Position numbers and translations under genes: made by a program
Shown: piece by piece, positions 1 through 5,974 of the stretch
Layout of the letters: each line of letters opens with the position of its first letter
How positions within the stretch are numbered: the first letter of the stretch is position 1
The notes under the pieces: generated by a model
What the model was told of the DNA's origin: nothing
The model's database searches: none
What the model saw: the letters and a program-made list of their open reading frames with translations, nothing else
Source of the DNA: a bacterium UBP12_UBA5184
GTDB lineage: Bacteria; Vulcanimicrobiota; Vulcanimicrobiia; Vulcanimicrobiales; Vulcanimicrobiaceae
Direction of reading: 5' to 3'
NCBI GenBank assembly: GCA_002413145.1
Contig: DHWK01000028.1
Coordinates: 6,879-14,789 of the forward strand
Length of the DNA: 7,911 bases

Positions 1-142
1 CCGCAGCGAGGAATCGGGCGGCGAGAAACCAGAGCGGCGGCGTTTCGACGGCCGCGATCTTGCTCGGGACGTAGGCCGAGGCCCAAAGGAAGATATAGAA
101 TACGGCAATCGCCGCGGCGACCGGCCCGGGAGCGCCCTTCAC
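1..142 (-). CDS. EamA/DMT-family transporter, N-terminal fragment (runs off left edge)
   Basis: This is the first 47 codons of a gene read leftward and cut by the window edge, so no stop is visible. The protein has a short start, then a hydrophobic first membrane helix that runs into residues WASAYVPSKIAA, and a second segment containing PPLWFLAARFLAA. That pattern (an aromatic or Trp before a conserved small-residue stretch, Lys at the end of helix 1, then a second helix starting with a Phe/Leu-Ala-Ala-Arg motif) is typical of EamA-domain inner-membrane transporters of the drug/metabolite superfamily. Their substrates cannot be told from sequence this short. I chose the GTG at 142 because it sits directly before the first helix. 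ATGs at 208 and 205 are in frame and would add about 21 residues, but those codons show weaker GC bias at the third position. It is divergent from the MaoC gene. The family is fairly sure; the exact start is not. Confidence 0.72.
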   Translation of the reverse strand, partial: MKGAPGPVAAAIAVFYIFLWASAYVPSKIAAVETPPLWFLAARFLAA

Positions 143-268
143 ACCCGGCCCAACCCCGCGCGCATCTGGACCGGTTGCGGCGCGAATCTCGATGCTCGAT
201 CGCATCATCAGTAACGAGCGCGCGAGCCAGGCCAGGAGGCGTCAGGCTCGCGGGGCAAGACGCCCGCG

Positions 269-727
269 ATGGACGACCGGTATTTTGAAGACTGGAAGGT
301 CGGCGAACGTCTCGAAACCGGCGCGCGGACGCTCAGTGAAGCCGAAATCGTCCGCTTCGCGCGCGAGTACGATCCGCAACCCTTTCATCTCGATCCGGAG
401 GCGGCGAAACGCTCGCCGTTCGGGCGGCTGGTCGCGAGCGGCTGGCAGACGACCGCGCTTACGATGCGTCTGATCGTCGAGAGCGGGATCTTCGGGAGGC
501 GGGGCGGGATCGGGCTCGGCGTCGACGAGCTGCGCTGGCTCAAACCCGTCTACCCCGGCGACACGCTGCGCGTCGTCTCCGAGGTCGAGAGCATGCGCGC
601 GAGTCCCGAGAAACCGAGCGGCATCTGCCGCTTCAGGCTCATGACCTTGAACCAAGACGACGTCCTCGTCATGACGCACGTCGCGATCGTGCTCGTCCCG
701 CGGCGTCCGGCGGGAAGCGGCGCATGA
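269..727 (+). CDS. MaoC-type hot-dog dehydratase / (R)-specific enoyl-CoA hydratase-like protein
   Basis: The 152-residue protein is a single hot-dog-fold MaoC-like domain. It opens with the usual YFEDWKVGE stretch (residues 5-13), then has the hydratase signature around residues 30-60: FAREYDPQPFHLD gives the catalytic Asp35 and His40, followed by PFGRLVASGWQT. Family members hydrate or dehydrate acyl-CoA thioesters, usually 2-enoyl-CoA to (R)-3-hydroxyacyl-CoA, in the cytoplasm. The length matches stand-alone single-domain members. The ATG at 269 is the only start that fits the family's N-terminus, and no Shine-Dalgarno lies at normal distance (an AGGAGG at 234-239 is 29 bases away). The last bases overlap the next start in an ATGA, which points to coupled translation with the dehydrogenase. 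The true substrate is unknown: polyhydroxyalkanoate precursor supply, fatty-acid turnover or a side pathway are all possible. Confidence 0.88.
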   Translation: MDDRYFEDWKVGERLETGARTLSEAEIVRFAREYDPQPFHLDPEAAKRSPFGRLVASGWQTTALTMRLIVESGIFGRRGGIGLGVDELRWLKPVYPGDTLRVVSEVESMRASPEKPSGICRFRLMTLNQDDVLVMTHVAIVLVPRRPAGSGA

Positions 728-1665
728 TCGCGCTCGCGACGTCGAATGGAAAGAGCCATCCGGAGAGCGATTCCACCTTGCGCCGGCAAGGTGCGGTGCT
801 GGTGACGGGGGCCTCGAGCGGCATCGGGTACGCGACCGCGCTTCGCCTCGCGCGGAACGGCACGATCGTGTTCGCGGGAATCCGCCGTCAGATCGACGGC
901 GAGTCGCTCTTGCGCGAGGGCGCCGGGAACATCAAGCCGATGCTGCTCGACGTCGCCGACGCGACGTCGCTGTTACGCGCGCGAGCGAAGATCGACGGTT
1001 CGCGCGAGTACCGGCTCGACGGGCTCGTCAACAACGCGGGAACCGCCCTCGCCGGTCCGCTCGAACTGCTCCCGATTGCGGAGATACGCAAGCAGTTCGA
1101 GGTCAACTTCTTCGGCGCGCTGGCGACGATTCAGACGTTCTTGCCGCTGTTGCGTGAGAGCCGGGGGCGCATCGTGAACGTCTCGTCGATCAGCGGAAAA
1201 CTCGCGGCGCCGTTGATCGGCGCGTACGCTGCCTCGAAATTCGCCCTCGAAGCGGCGAGCGACGCGCTGCGCGTGGAGTTGCGTCCCTTCGGCATCTCGG
1301 TTTCGGTCATCGAGCCGGGCTCCGTTGGGACCCCGCTCTGGCGCCGCTCCACGGCTGCCAGCCTCAAGCTTCTCGACGAAGCGCCGCTCGAGCGCCGCGC
1401 CGGCTACGATGCGACGATTCGGCTGATGATGCGGCGCGCGCAGCAACACGACTTGCGCGGCGTCGGGCCCGAGCGCGTCGCGCGCGCGATCGAGCGCGCG
1501 CTGACCGCGCACCGTCCGCAGGCGCGATACCTGGTCGGCATCGATGCGCGGCTGCGCTTGTTGCTGGCTCGGCTGCCCGAGCCGCTGCGCGACTTCGTCA
1601 TTACGGCGGCGCTCGGCGGAGCGATGCGCCGTTCGGACCCCGTCGCCGGCGCTCGGGGGTGGTAA
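724..1665 (+). CDS. Short-chain dehydrogenase/reductase (classical SDR, retinol/17beta-HSD-like)
   Basis: The 313-residue protein is a classical NAD(P)-dependent SDR. It has the Rossmann nucleotide-binding motif TGASSGIG at 28-35, NNAG at 103-106, catalytic Asn128, Ser155 in NVSSISG, and Tyr168 with Lys172 in YAASK. All four catalytic residues are present with normal spacing. It is longer than the usual 250-residue reductases: about 22 extra residues lead the first strand, and the C-terminal region (about 230-310) is rich in Arg, Ala and Leu. That form is common in retinol dehydrogenase and 17beta-hydroxysteroid dehydrogenase-like SDRs acting on lipid alcohols or ketones. The substrate cannot be deduced. 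The ATG overlaps the upstream MaoC stop by four bases, and a GGGAAG about seven bases upstream may act as a weak ribosome site. Its stop overlaps the next start by seven bases. Partnership with the hydratase (3-hydroxyacyl or keto conversion) is inferred from context only. Confidence 0.9.
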   Translation: MIALATSNGKSHPESDSTLRRQGAVLVTGASSGIGYATALRLARNGTIVFAGIRRQIDGESLLREGAGNIKPMLLDVADATSLLRARAKIDGSREYRLDGLVNNAGTALAGPLELLPIAEIRKQFEVNFFGALATIQTFLPLLRESRGRIVNVSSISGKLAAPLIGAYAASKFALEAASDALRVELRPFGISVSVIEPGSVGTPLWRRSTAASLKLLDEAPLERRAGYDATIRLMMRRAQQHDLRGVGPERVARAIERALTAHRPQARYLVGIDARLRLLLARLPEPLRDFVITAALGGAMRRSDPVAGARGW

Positions 1666-2891
1666 GAAAACTAGCGCCGATCCTCGGGATCACGTTCGTC
1701 GACATCCTCGGCTTCTCGATCCTCATTCCGATCTTGCCGTTCTATGTGACGCATTTTCACGCGTCGTATACGATGGTCGGCGTCCTGTTCGCAACCTTCG
1801 CTTTCTGCTCTTTCGTCGCGGCGCCGCTCTGGGGCAACGTCAGCGACCGCATCGGTCGTAAGACGGTGCTGATCATCAGTCAGATCGGAGCGACCATCGG
1901 CTGGGCGATGCTCGCTTTTGCGCCATCCCTCCTTTGGGTTTTCGCAGCGCGAGTCGTCGAGGGGATTTCCGGCGGCAACATCAGCGTGACGCAAGCCTAC
2001 GTCGCCGACCGGGTCGAACCGGAGCAGCGTTCGCGCGCCTTCGCGTACGTCGGCGCCGCTTTCAGCGCCGGCTTCGTCTTTGGACCCTTGCTGGGCGGCG
2101 TGCTGCTGCAGTACGGCTATACCGCGCCCTTCCTGCTCGCGACCGGACTGCAAGTCGTCACGCTGGTGATGACGATCTTCTGGCTTCCCGAGGATGTGGC
2201 AGATAAAGCCGAAGCCGGACCGGCGGCGACTTTCGGGGACATCTTTCGCTTTCTGCGCGATCCGCGAGTCTCGCCGATTCTCGTGCAGAAGTTAGCGTAT
2301 TCCCTAGCACTGTACGGCTGGTTCGCGGTCTACGCGCTGGTCCTCAAGGCGCTGCTCGGTTTCGGACCGTCGCAGACGAGTTTCTTTTTCGCCGCCTTCG
2401 GCGTGCTCAGCGTGTTCTTTCAACTCGGCGTCGTCGGGAAAATATCGGATCGGCTCGGCCCCAAGACGCCGCGACGAGAAGCCGACCCACAACTCGGTCA
2501 CCGCAAGACGTCGAACGTCGGTTTCCTCGCGGCCTGCGCGTTTTTCGTCATCGTGCCGTTCTGCCGCAACGTTCCGACGCTCGCGCTGGTGATGCCGATT
2601 TTCTCGTTCGCGCTCTCGATCAGCAACGCGATGCTTCCGGCGCTGTTGACGGACGCGGCGCCCGAGCGCGTGCGCGGTACGGTCTTGGGCGTCGGCTCGT
2701 CGCTCGAATCGATCTCGGGCGTGCTGATGCCGCCGCTGACGACGACGGTCCTGGCGATCTACGGCCCGGCTTGGACGGCCGCGATCCCGGCATTCTTCTG
2801 TTTCATCGCGCTGGCGCTCGGCATCGCGGCGCAGCGCCGTGAGGCCGCTCTTCCGAGCGGAGCCGGCGGGGTAGCCGCCGGCGACCGATAG
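1659..2891 (+). CDS. MFS transporter, DHA1/TetA-like
   Basis: The 410-residue protein has the roughly 12-helix profile of the major facilitator superfamily. Visible motifs are Asp15 in helix 1 (VDILGFSILIPILPFY), motif A GNVSDRIGRK at 59-68 in the loop between helices 2 and 3, the helix-4 Arg98 in RVVEGISGG (motif B), and GFVFGPLLGG at 138-147 in helix 5 (motif C, typical of drug:proton antiporters). It is an inner-membrane exporter by family analogy; the substrate is unknown. The GTG at 1659 overlaps the dehydrogenase stop by seven bases and follows a run of G that may serve as ribosome site. The mid-protein loop that should repeat motif A (KISDRLG at 261-267) is followed by an unusual charged insert of about 13 residues before HRKTSNVGF. 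The C-terminal tail after about residue 395 is Ala/Gly-rich and overlaps a GC hairpin. Confidence 0.92.
   Translation: MVRKLAPILGITFVDILGFSILIPILPFYVTHFHASYTMVGVLFATFAFCSFVAAPLWGNVSDRIGRKTVLIISQIGATIGWAMLAFAPSLLWVFAARVVEGISGGNISVTQAYVADRVEPEQRSRAFAYVGAAFSAGFVFGPLLGGVLLQYGYTAPFLLATGLQVVTLVMTIFWLPEDVADKAEAGPAATFGDIFRFLRDPRVSPILVQKLAYSLALYGWFAVYALVLKALLGFGPSQTSFFFAAFGVLSVFFQLGVVGKISDRLGPKTPRREADPQLGHRKTSNVGFLAACAFFVIVPFCRNVPTLALVMPIFSFALSISNAMLPALLTDAAPERVRGTVLGVGSSLESISGVLMPPLTTTVLAIYGPAWTAAIPAFFCFIALALGIAAQRREAALPSGAGGVAAGDR
2862..2882 (+). terminator. GC hairpin at the 3' end of the MFS gene (possible transcript end or mRNA stabiliser)
   Basis: A perfect 8-base inverted repeat, GCCGGCGG at 2862-2869 and CCGCCGGC at 2875-2882, surrounds a 5-base loop. 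It lies over the last codons of the transporter, ending seven bases before its stop codon begins. No run of T follows, so it is not a classical intrinsic terminator. It may instead slow polymerase, protect the mRNA 3' end, or be chance in GC-rich coding DNA. Confidence 0.35.
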
Positions 2892-2936
2892 GGAGCGGGC
2901 CAGGGCCGGGACGGTCGAGCCTCCGAAAGAAGCGGG

Positions 2937-4277
2937 GTGAACGTCCTCGATCGTTTGGAGACGACGCTGCGCGTCCGTGGCGGACACACCCTCGAGGGCA
3001 GCGTCGAGACGCACGGCTCGAAAAATGCGGCACTGCCGATCATGGCGGCGGCGCTGCTGGCGAAGACCCCCGTGACCTTGCACCGCGTCCCGCGCATCAC
3101 CGACGTCTCGGTGATGTGGTCGCTGCTCGAGGCGCTCGGCGCCCGCCTGCACTCGGAGGGGCCGAACACGATCGTCATCGACGCCTCGAACGTCGCCTCG
3201 AACCGGGCGCCCTACACCCTGGTGCGCAAGCTCGCCGCGTCCTTCGATCTCGTCGGACCGCTGCTCGCCCGCTTCGGACGGGCCGAGGTGCCGCTGCCGG
3301 GCGGCTGCATCCTCGGAACCCGCGCCACCGACATGCACGAGCAAGCCTTCCGTGCGCTGGGAGCGACCGTCTCGAACGCGCACGGCTACCTCATCGCGGT
3401 TGCCAAGCGCGGCAAGTTGCGCGGCGGCACGATCGATTTCCGCATGCCCAGCATCGGCGCCACCAAGAACGCGATGCTTACGGCCGTCATGACGACCGGA
3501 ACGACGACGATTAAGAACGCGGCGATGGAGCCCGAGGTGATCGACCTCGCCAAATTCCTCAACTTGATGGGCGCGAAGATCGCCGGACACGGAGGCGACA
3601 CGATCGTCGTCGAGGGCGTCCCCGAGCTGCACGGCGTCGAATATGAGATCATCCCGGATCGCATCGTCGCGGGGACCCTGCTCGTGGCGGGCGCGACGAC
3701 GCGCGGCGACGTGACCGTTACGCGCTGCGCCCCCGAGCATCTCGACGCCGTCGTGCTGAAACTCAGTGAGTGCGGCGTGAAAGTTTCGACCGGCAACGAC
3801 TGGATTCGCGTCCAAGCCAACCGCATCGCGGGCGGCACCGATATCTTGACCGCACCGTATCCGGGTTTCCCGACCGATCTTCAGCCGCCGGTGCTCAGTT
3901 TCTTCTGCACGTGTCCGGGGACAAGCGTCATCGAGGAGACGATCTTCAACGCGCGCTTCTCCTACGTCAACGAACTTACGCGCATGGGCGCCGACGTCCG
4001 CGTCGAAAACAACAAAGCGCTCATCAAAGGAAGCGCGCTCTCCGGCGCGCCGGTCGAAGCGCCCGACATCCGCGCCGGAGCGGCGCTCGTGATCGCCGGG
4101 CTCGCCGCGCAAGGCGAGACCGAGATCATCGGCCTCGAATACATCGACCGCGGCTACGAGCGGATCGAGGATTTGCTCTCGACGCTCGGCGGCCAGGTTC
4201 AACGCGCGAGCGGCATCGCGCCGCTGCTCGAACCGCTCGGGACGTTCGAGACCGCGGCGAACCCGGCGGTGGGTTAG
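2937..4277 (+). CDS. murA: UDP-N-acetylglucosamine 1-carboxyvinyltransferase MurA
   Basis: The 446-residue protein matches the EPSP-synthase fold of MurA over its full length. MurA transfers enolpyruvate from PEP to UDP-GlcNAc in the cytoplasm, the first committed step of peptidoglycan synthesis. Visible key residues are Lys29-Asn30 in GSKNAALP (Lys22-Asn23 of E. coli), the flexible-loop Cys124 in LPGGCILGTR (Cys115, the fosfomycin target), Arg129 (Arg120), Asp314 in PYPGFPTDLQ (the catalytic Asp305), and Arg405 in YIDRGYERIED (Arg397). The Cys predicts fosfomycin sensitivity at target level. One odd point is Ala100 where the E. coli enzyme has Arg91 in its MRAS motif. The GTG start at 2937 follows a weak purine stretch (GAAAGAAG). 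A tail of roughly 20 residues after the conserved end is not conserved. It follows the MFS gene by 45 bases and precedes the actin gene by 59. Confidence 0.97.
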   Translation: MNVLDRLETTLRVRGGHTLEGSVETHGSKNAALPIMAAALLAKTPVTLHRVPRITDVSVMWSLLEALGARLHSEGPNTIVIDASNVASNRAPYTLVRKLAASFDLVGPLLARFGRAEVPLPGGCILGTRATDMHEQAFRALGATVSNAHGYLIAVAKRGKLRGGTIDFRMPSIGATKNAMLTAVMTTGTTTIKNAAMEPEVIDLAKFLNLMGAKIAGHGGDTIVVEGVPELHGVEYEIIPDRIVAGTLLVAGATTRGDVTVTRCAPEHLDAVVLKLSECGVKVSTGNDWIRVQANRIAGGTDILTAPYPGFPTDLQPPVLSFFCTCPGTSVIEETIFNARFSYVNELTRMGADVRVENNKALIKGSALSGAPVEAPDIRAGAALVIAGLAAQGETEIIGLEYIDRGYERIEDLLSTLGGQVQRASGIAPLLEPLGTFETAANPAVG

Positions 4278-4291
4278 GCCCGCCGCGGGCC
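4277..4291 (+). other. Short perfect GC hairpin at the murA stop codon
   Basis: GGCCCG at 4277-4282 pairs perfectly with CGGGCC at 4286-4291 across a 3-base CCG loop. It begins on the last base of the murA stop codon and lies ahead of the mreB-like gene. No T-tract follows. It could be a weak pause or attenuation site between murA and mreB, or chance in GC-rich DNA. Confidence 0.3.
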
Positions 4292-4321
4292 GCTCTCGAA
4301 GGTAGTCGCCAGCCGACGCCC

Positions 4322-4330
4322 TACTATACG
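4322..4330 (+). promoter_or_regulatory. TATA-like -10 candidate upstream of the mreB-like gene
   Basis: TACTATACG is an AT-rich island in a GC-rich gap, ending six bases before the ATG at 4337. It contains TACTAT and TATACG, both resembling a sigma70 -10 box. No convincing -35 lies 16-18 bases upstream. The short distance to the start would give a leaderless or nearly leaderless transcript. This rests on the pattern alone. Confidence 0.3.
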
Positions 4331-4336
4331 AAGCTC

Positions 4337-5317
4337 ATGGATATCGGAATCGACCTCGGGACCGCCAACGTGCTGGTCTACGTTCGCGGAAAAGGGATCG
4401 TCTTGCGCGAGCCGTCGGTGGTCGCGAAGGACGTCCGCACCAACAAGACGCTGGCCGTCGGCGAAGAGGCGCGCCAGATGCTGGGCCGCACGCCCAGCAA
4501 CATTCAGGCGATCCGCCCCCTGCGCGACGGCGTGATCGCGGACTTCGAAGTCACCGAAGCGATGCTGCACTACTTCATCAAGAAGGTGACGCGCGACCGT
4601 TCGTTCTTCGAAATGCTCTTCCAACCGAAACCCTCGGTCGTCATCTGCGTCCCGGCCGAGATCACCTCGGTCGAGGAGCGCGCGGTGCGCGACGCCGCCA
4701 AACTCGCCGGCGCGCGCAGCGTCGAAATCATCGAAGAGCCGATGGCCGCCGCGATCGGCGCCGGCTTGCCGATCGACGGACCGTCGGGAAACATGGTGGT
4801 CGACATCGGCGGGGGCACGACCGACGTGGCGGTGATCTCGCTCGGCGGCATCGTCGTCTCGCAGTCCATCCGCGTCGCGGGCAACAAACTCGACGAAGCG
4901 CTCATCCGCCACATCCGGCGCGTCTATAATCTCATGATCGGCGAGCGCACCGCCGAGGAAATCAAGATTACGCTCGGCTCGGCGTACCGGCTGGAACAGG
5001 AGATGGTCATGGAGATTCGTGGCCGCGATCTCATCAATGGTTTGCCCAAGACCGTGAAGATCACGAGCGAAGAGGTCCGCGAAGCGTTGGCCGAACCGTT
5101 GCAGTCGATCATCGAAGCGGTGAAATCCGTGCTGGAGAAAACGCCGCCCGAACTCGCCGCAGACATCATCGACCGCGGCATCATCTTGACCGGCGGCGGC
5201 GCGCTCCTGCGCGGCCTCGATACGCTGCTGGGCGAGATCACCGGCATCCCGGTCATCGTCGCCGACGATCCTCTGTCTTGCGTAGCCATCGGAACGGGAA
5301 TGCGAGTAAGAGCGTAG
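4337..5317 (+). CDS. mreB: MreB/Mbl-type rod-shape-determining actin homologue
   Basis: The 326-residue protein is a bacterial actin that polymerises under the inner membrane and guides lateral wall synthesis by the elongasome. It shows the phosphate-1 motif DIGIDLGTAN (2-11), the EEPMAAAIGAGLPI stretch (133-146) with the catalytic Glu, the phosphate-2 motif DIGGGTTDVAVISLGG (156-171), and the adenosine motif ILTGGGALLRGLD near 280. The loop RSFFEMLFQPK (88-98) is hydrophobic and aligns, from memory, with the membrane-insertion loop of Thermotoga MreB. The protein begins directly at the first strand, without the few residues usually ahead of DIGIDLG, and stops soon after CVAIGTGM, about 14-17 residues earlier than typical. 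The ATG at 4337 is the only start in reach; no clear ribosome site precedes it. Lying next to murA recalls the murA-mbl neighbourhood of Firmicutes. mreC and mreD are not in the window. MreB versus Mbl cannot be separated here. Confidence 0.95.
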   Translation: MDIGIDLGTANVLVYVRGKGIVLREPSVVAKDVRTNKTLAVGEEARQMLGRTPSNIQAIRPLRDGVIADFEVTEAMLHYFIKKVTRDRSFFEMLFQPKPSVVICVPAEITSVEERAVRDAAKLAGARSVEIIEEPMAAAIGAGLPIDGPSGNMVVDIGGGTTDVAVISLGGIVVSQSIRVAGNKLDEALIRHIRRVYNLMIGERTAEEIKITLGSAYRLEQEMVMEIRGRDLINGLPKTVKITSEEVREALAEPLQSIIEAVKSVLEKTPPELAADIIDRGIILTGGGALLRGLDTLLGEITGIPVIVADDPLSCVAIGTGMRVRA

Positions 5318-5323
5318 TATAGC
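5315..5323 (+). promoter_or_regulatory. TATA-like -10 candidate upstream of tsaC
   Basis: TAGTATAGC overlaps the mreB stop codon and ends ten bases before the ATG at 5334. It resembles a -10 box in otherwise GC-rich DNA. No credible -35 box is seen, and no Shine-Dalgarno lies between it and the start. It may give a short-leader or leaderless tsaC transcript. Confidence 0.27.
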
Positions 5324-5333
5324 TCGCACTTTA

Positions 5334-5933
5334 ATGCGGAGAGTCGGGCCGGAACAACTCGACGAAGCTTGCGCGGTGGTGAGAGACGGCGGGGTGATCG
5401 TCTTCCCGACCGATACGGTGTACGGGCTCGGCTGCGATCCGACGTGCCGGCCCGCAATCGCCCGCATCTACGCTCTCAAGGGGCGGTCGCACGAAAAGCC
5501 GCTGGCGCTCTACTTCGCCCACGTCGACGACCTGATGCCATACGTCCTCGCCGACGAACGCGCCGTCGCGCTGGCGCGGCGTTTCCTGCCAGGCCCGCTG
5601 ACGCTCGTCGTCGCGCGTCCCGCCGCCGTCGATCCGTATCTCGTCGACGGTTTGCCGACGCTCGGCTTGCGCGTCCCCGCGCACGCCCTGTGTGAAGCGT
5701 TGCTCGAGCAGGCGGGACCGCTCGCCGCGACCAGCGCAAATCAGACCGGCGCGGAACCTTACACGGGGCGCGAAGCGTTGCATCTCGTACCGGGCGCCGA
5801 TCTCTTGCTCGACGATGGCCCGGCTCCGGTCGGCGTCGCATCGACGGTCGTCGACCTCTCCCAACCCGAACCTCGATTGCTGCGCGAAGGGACCCTTCCG
5901 TACTCGGCGATTCTCCAGGCGCTCGGGATGTGA
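5334..5933 (+). CDS. tsaC: Threonylcarbamoyl-AMP synthase, TsaC/Sua5/YrdC family
   Basis: The 199-residue protein is a single YrdC domain. The enzyme makes threonylcarbamoyl-AMP from threonine, bicarbonate and ATP in the cytoplasm, the first step of t6A37 modification of ANN-decoding tRNAs; TsaD, TsaB and TsaE finish it. Motifs in order: FPTDTVYGLGCD (24-35), the Lys49-Gly-Arg51 and KPLALYF nucleotide-binding stretch (49-61), PGPLTLVV (86-93), LGLRVPAH (110-117), ATSANQTG (132-139) and ASTVVDLS (169-176). The length is close to short TsaC/YwlC-type members; the extra C-terminal Sua5 domain of the roughly 340-residue form is absent. The ATG at 5334 follows the mreB stop by 16 bases and has no ribosome site, though a TATA-like box lies just upstream. 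No other t6A gene is in view, so its place beside wall genes is probably just chromosomal order. Confidence 0.94.
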   Translation: MRRVGPEQLDEACAVVRDGGVIVFPTDTVYGLGCDPTCRPAIARIYALKGRSHEKPLALYFAHVDDLMPYVLADERAVALARRFLPGPLTLVVARPAAVDPYLVDGLPTLGLRVPAHALCEALLEQAGPLAATSANQTGAEPYTGREALHLVPGADLLLDDGPAPVGVASTVVDLSQPEPRLLREGTLPYSAILQALGM

Positions 5934-5963
5934 CGGGCCCGCCTCGGCAGCCCGGCGAAAATC

Positions 5964-5974
5964 GCTATATATAG
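5964..5974 (+). promoter_or_regulatory. TATATATA box directly upstream of the OstA/LptA-like gene
   Basis: GCTATATATAG lies immediately before the ATG at 5975. It stands out strongly in this GC-rich sequence and could be a -10 element or an unstructured start region that helps initiation without a Shine-Dalgarno. It sits closer to the start codon than a standard leaderless -10 box would, and no -35 is evident. Confidence 0.3.

Noticed and set aside
234..239. AGGAGG, a perfect Shine-Dalgarno core
   Set aside because: No start codon follows at usable distance; the MaoC ATG is 29 bases downstream. Treated as chance.
192..473. Small plus-strand open frame overlapping the MaoC gene
   Set aside because: Arg-rich translation with no family resemblance; the overlapping frame from 269 is a clear MaoC domain.
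1474..1503. Alternating GCGCGCG repeat resembling an inverted repeat
   Set aside because: It lies within the SDR coding frame and is explained by Arg/Ala codons in GC-rich DNA.
2304..4202. Very long open frame (632 codons) on the minus strand opposite the MFS and murA genes
   Set aside because: It is antisense to clear MFS and MurA coding sequence, has Arg/Asp/Glu/Ala-rich low-complexity composition and no recognisable domain. This is a GC-codon shadow. The same applies to 4274-5467, 973-1512, 1671-2153, 6182-7069 and 5331-6059 on the minus strand.
3770..4336. In-frame open extension upstream of the mreB-like start
   Set aside because: It lies inside murA in another frame and encodes Arg-rich sequence unlike MreB; conserved sequence begins at the ATG at 4337.
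5936..5955. Possible terminator after tsaC (CGGGC and GCCCG arms)
   Set aside because: Only a 5-base stem with a loop of about 10 bases and no T-tract.
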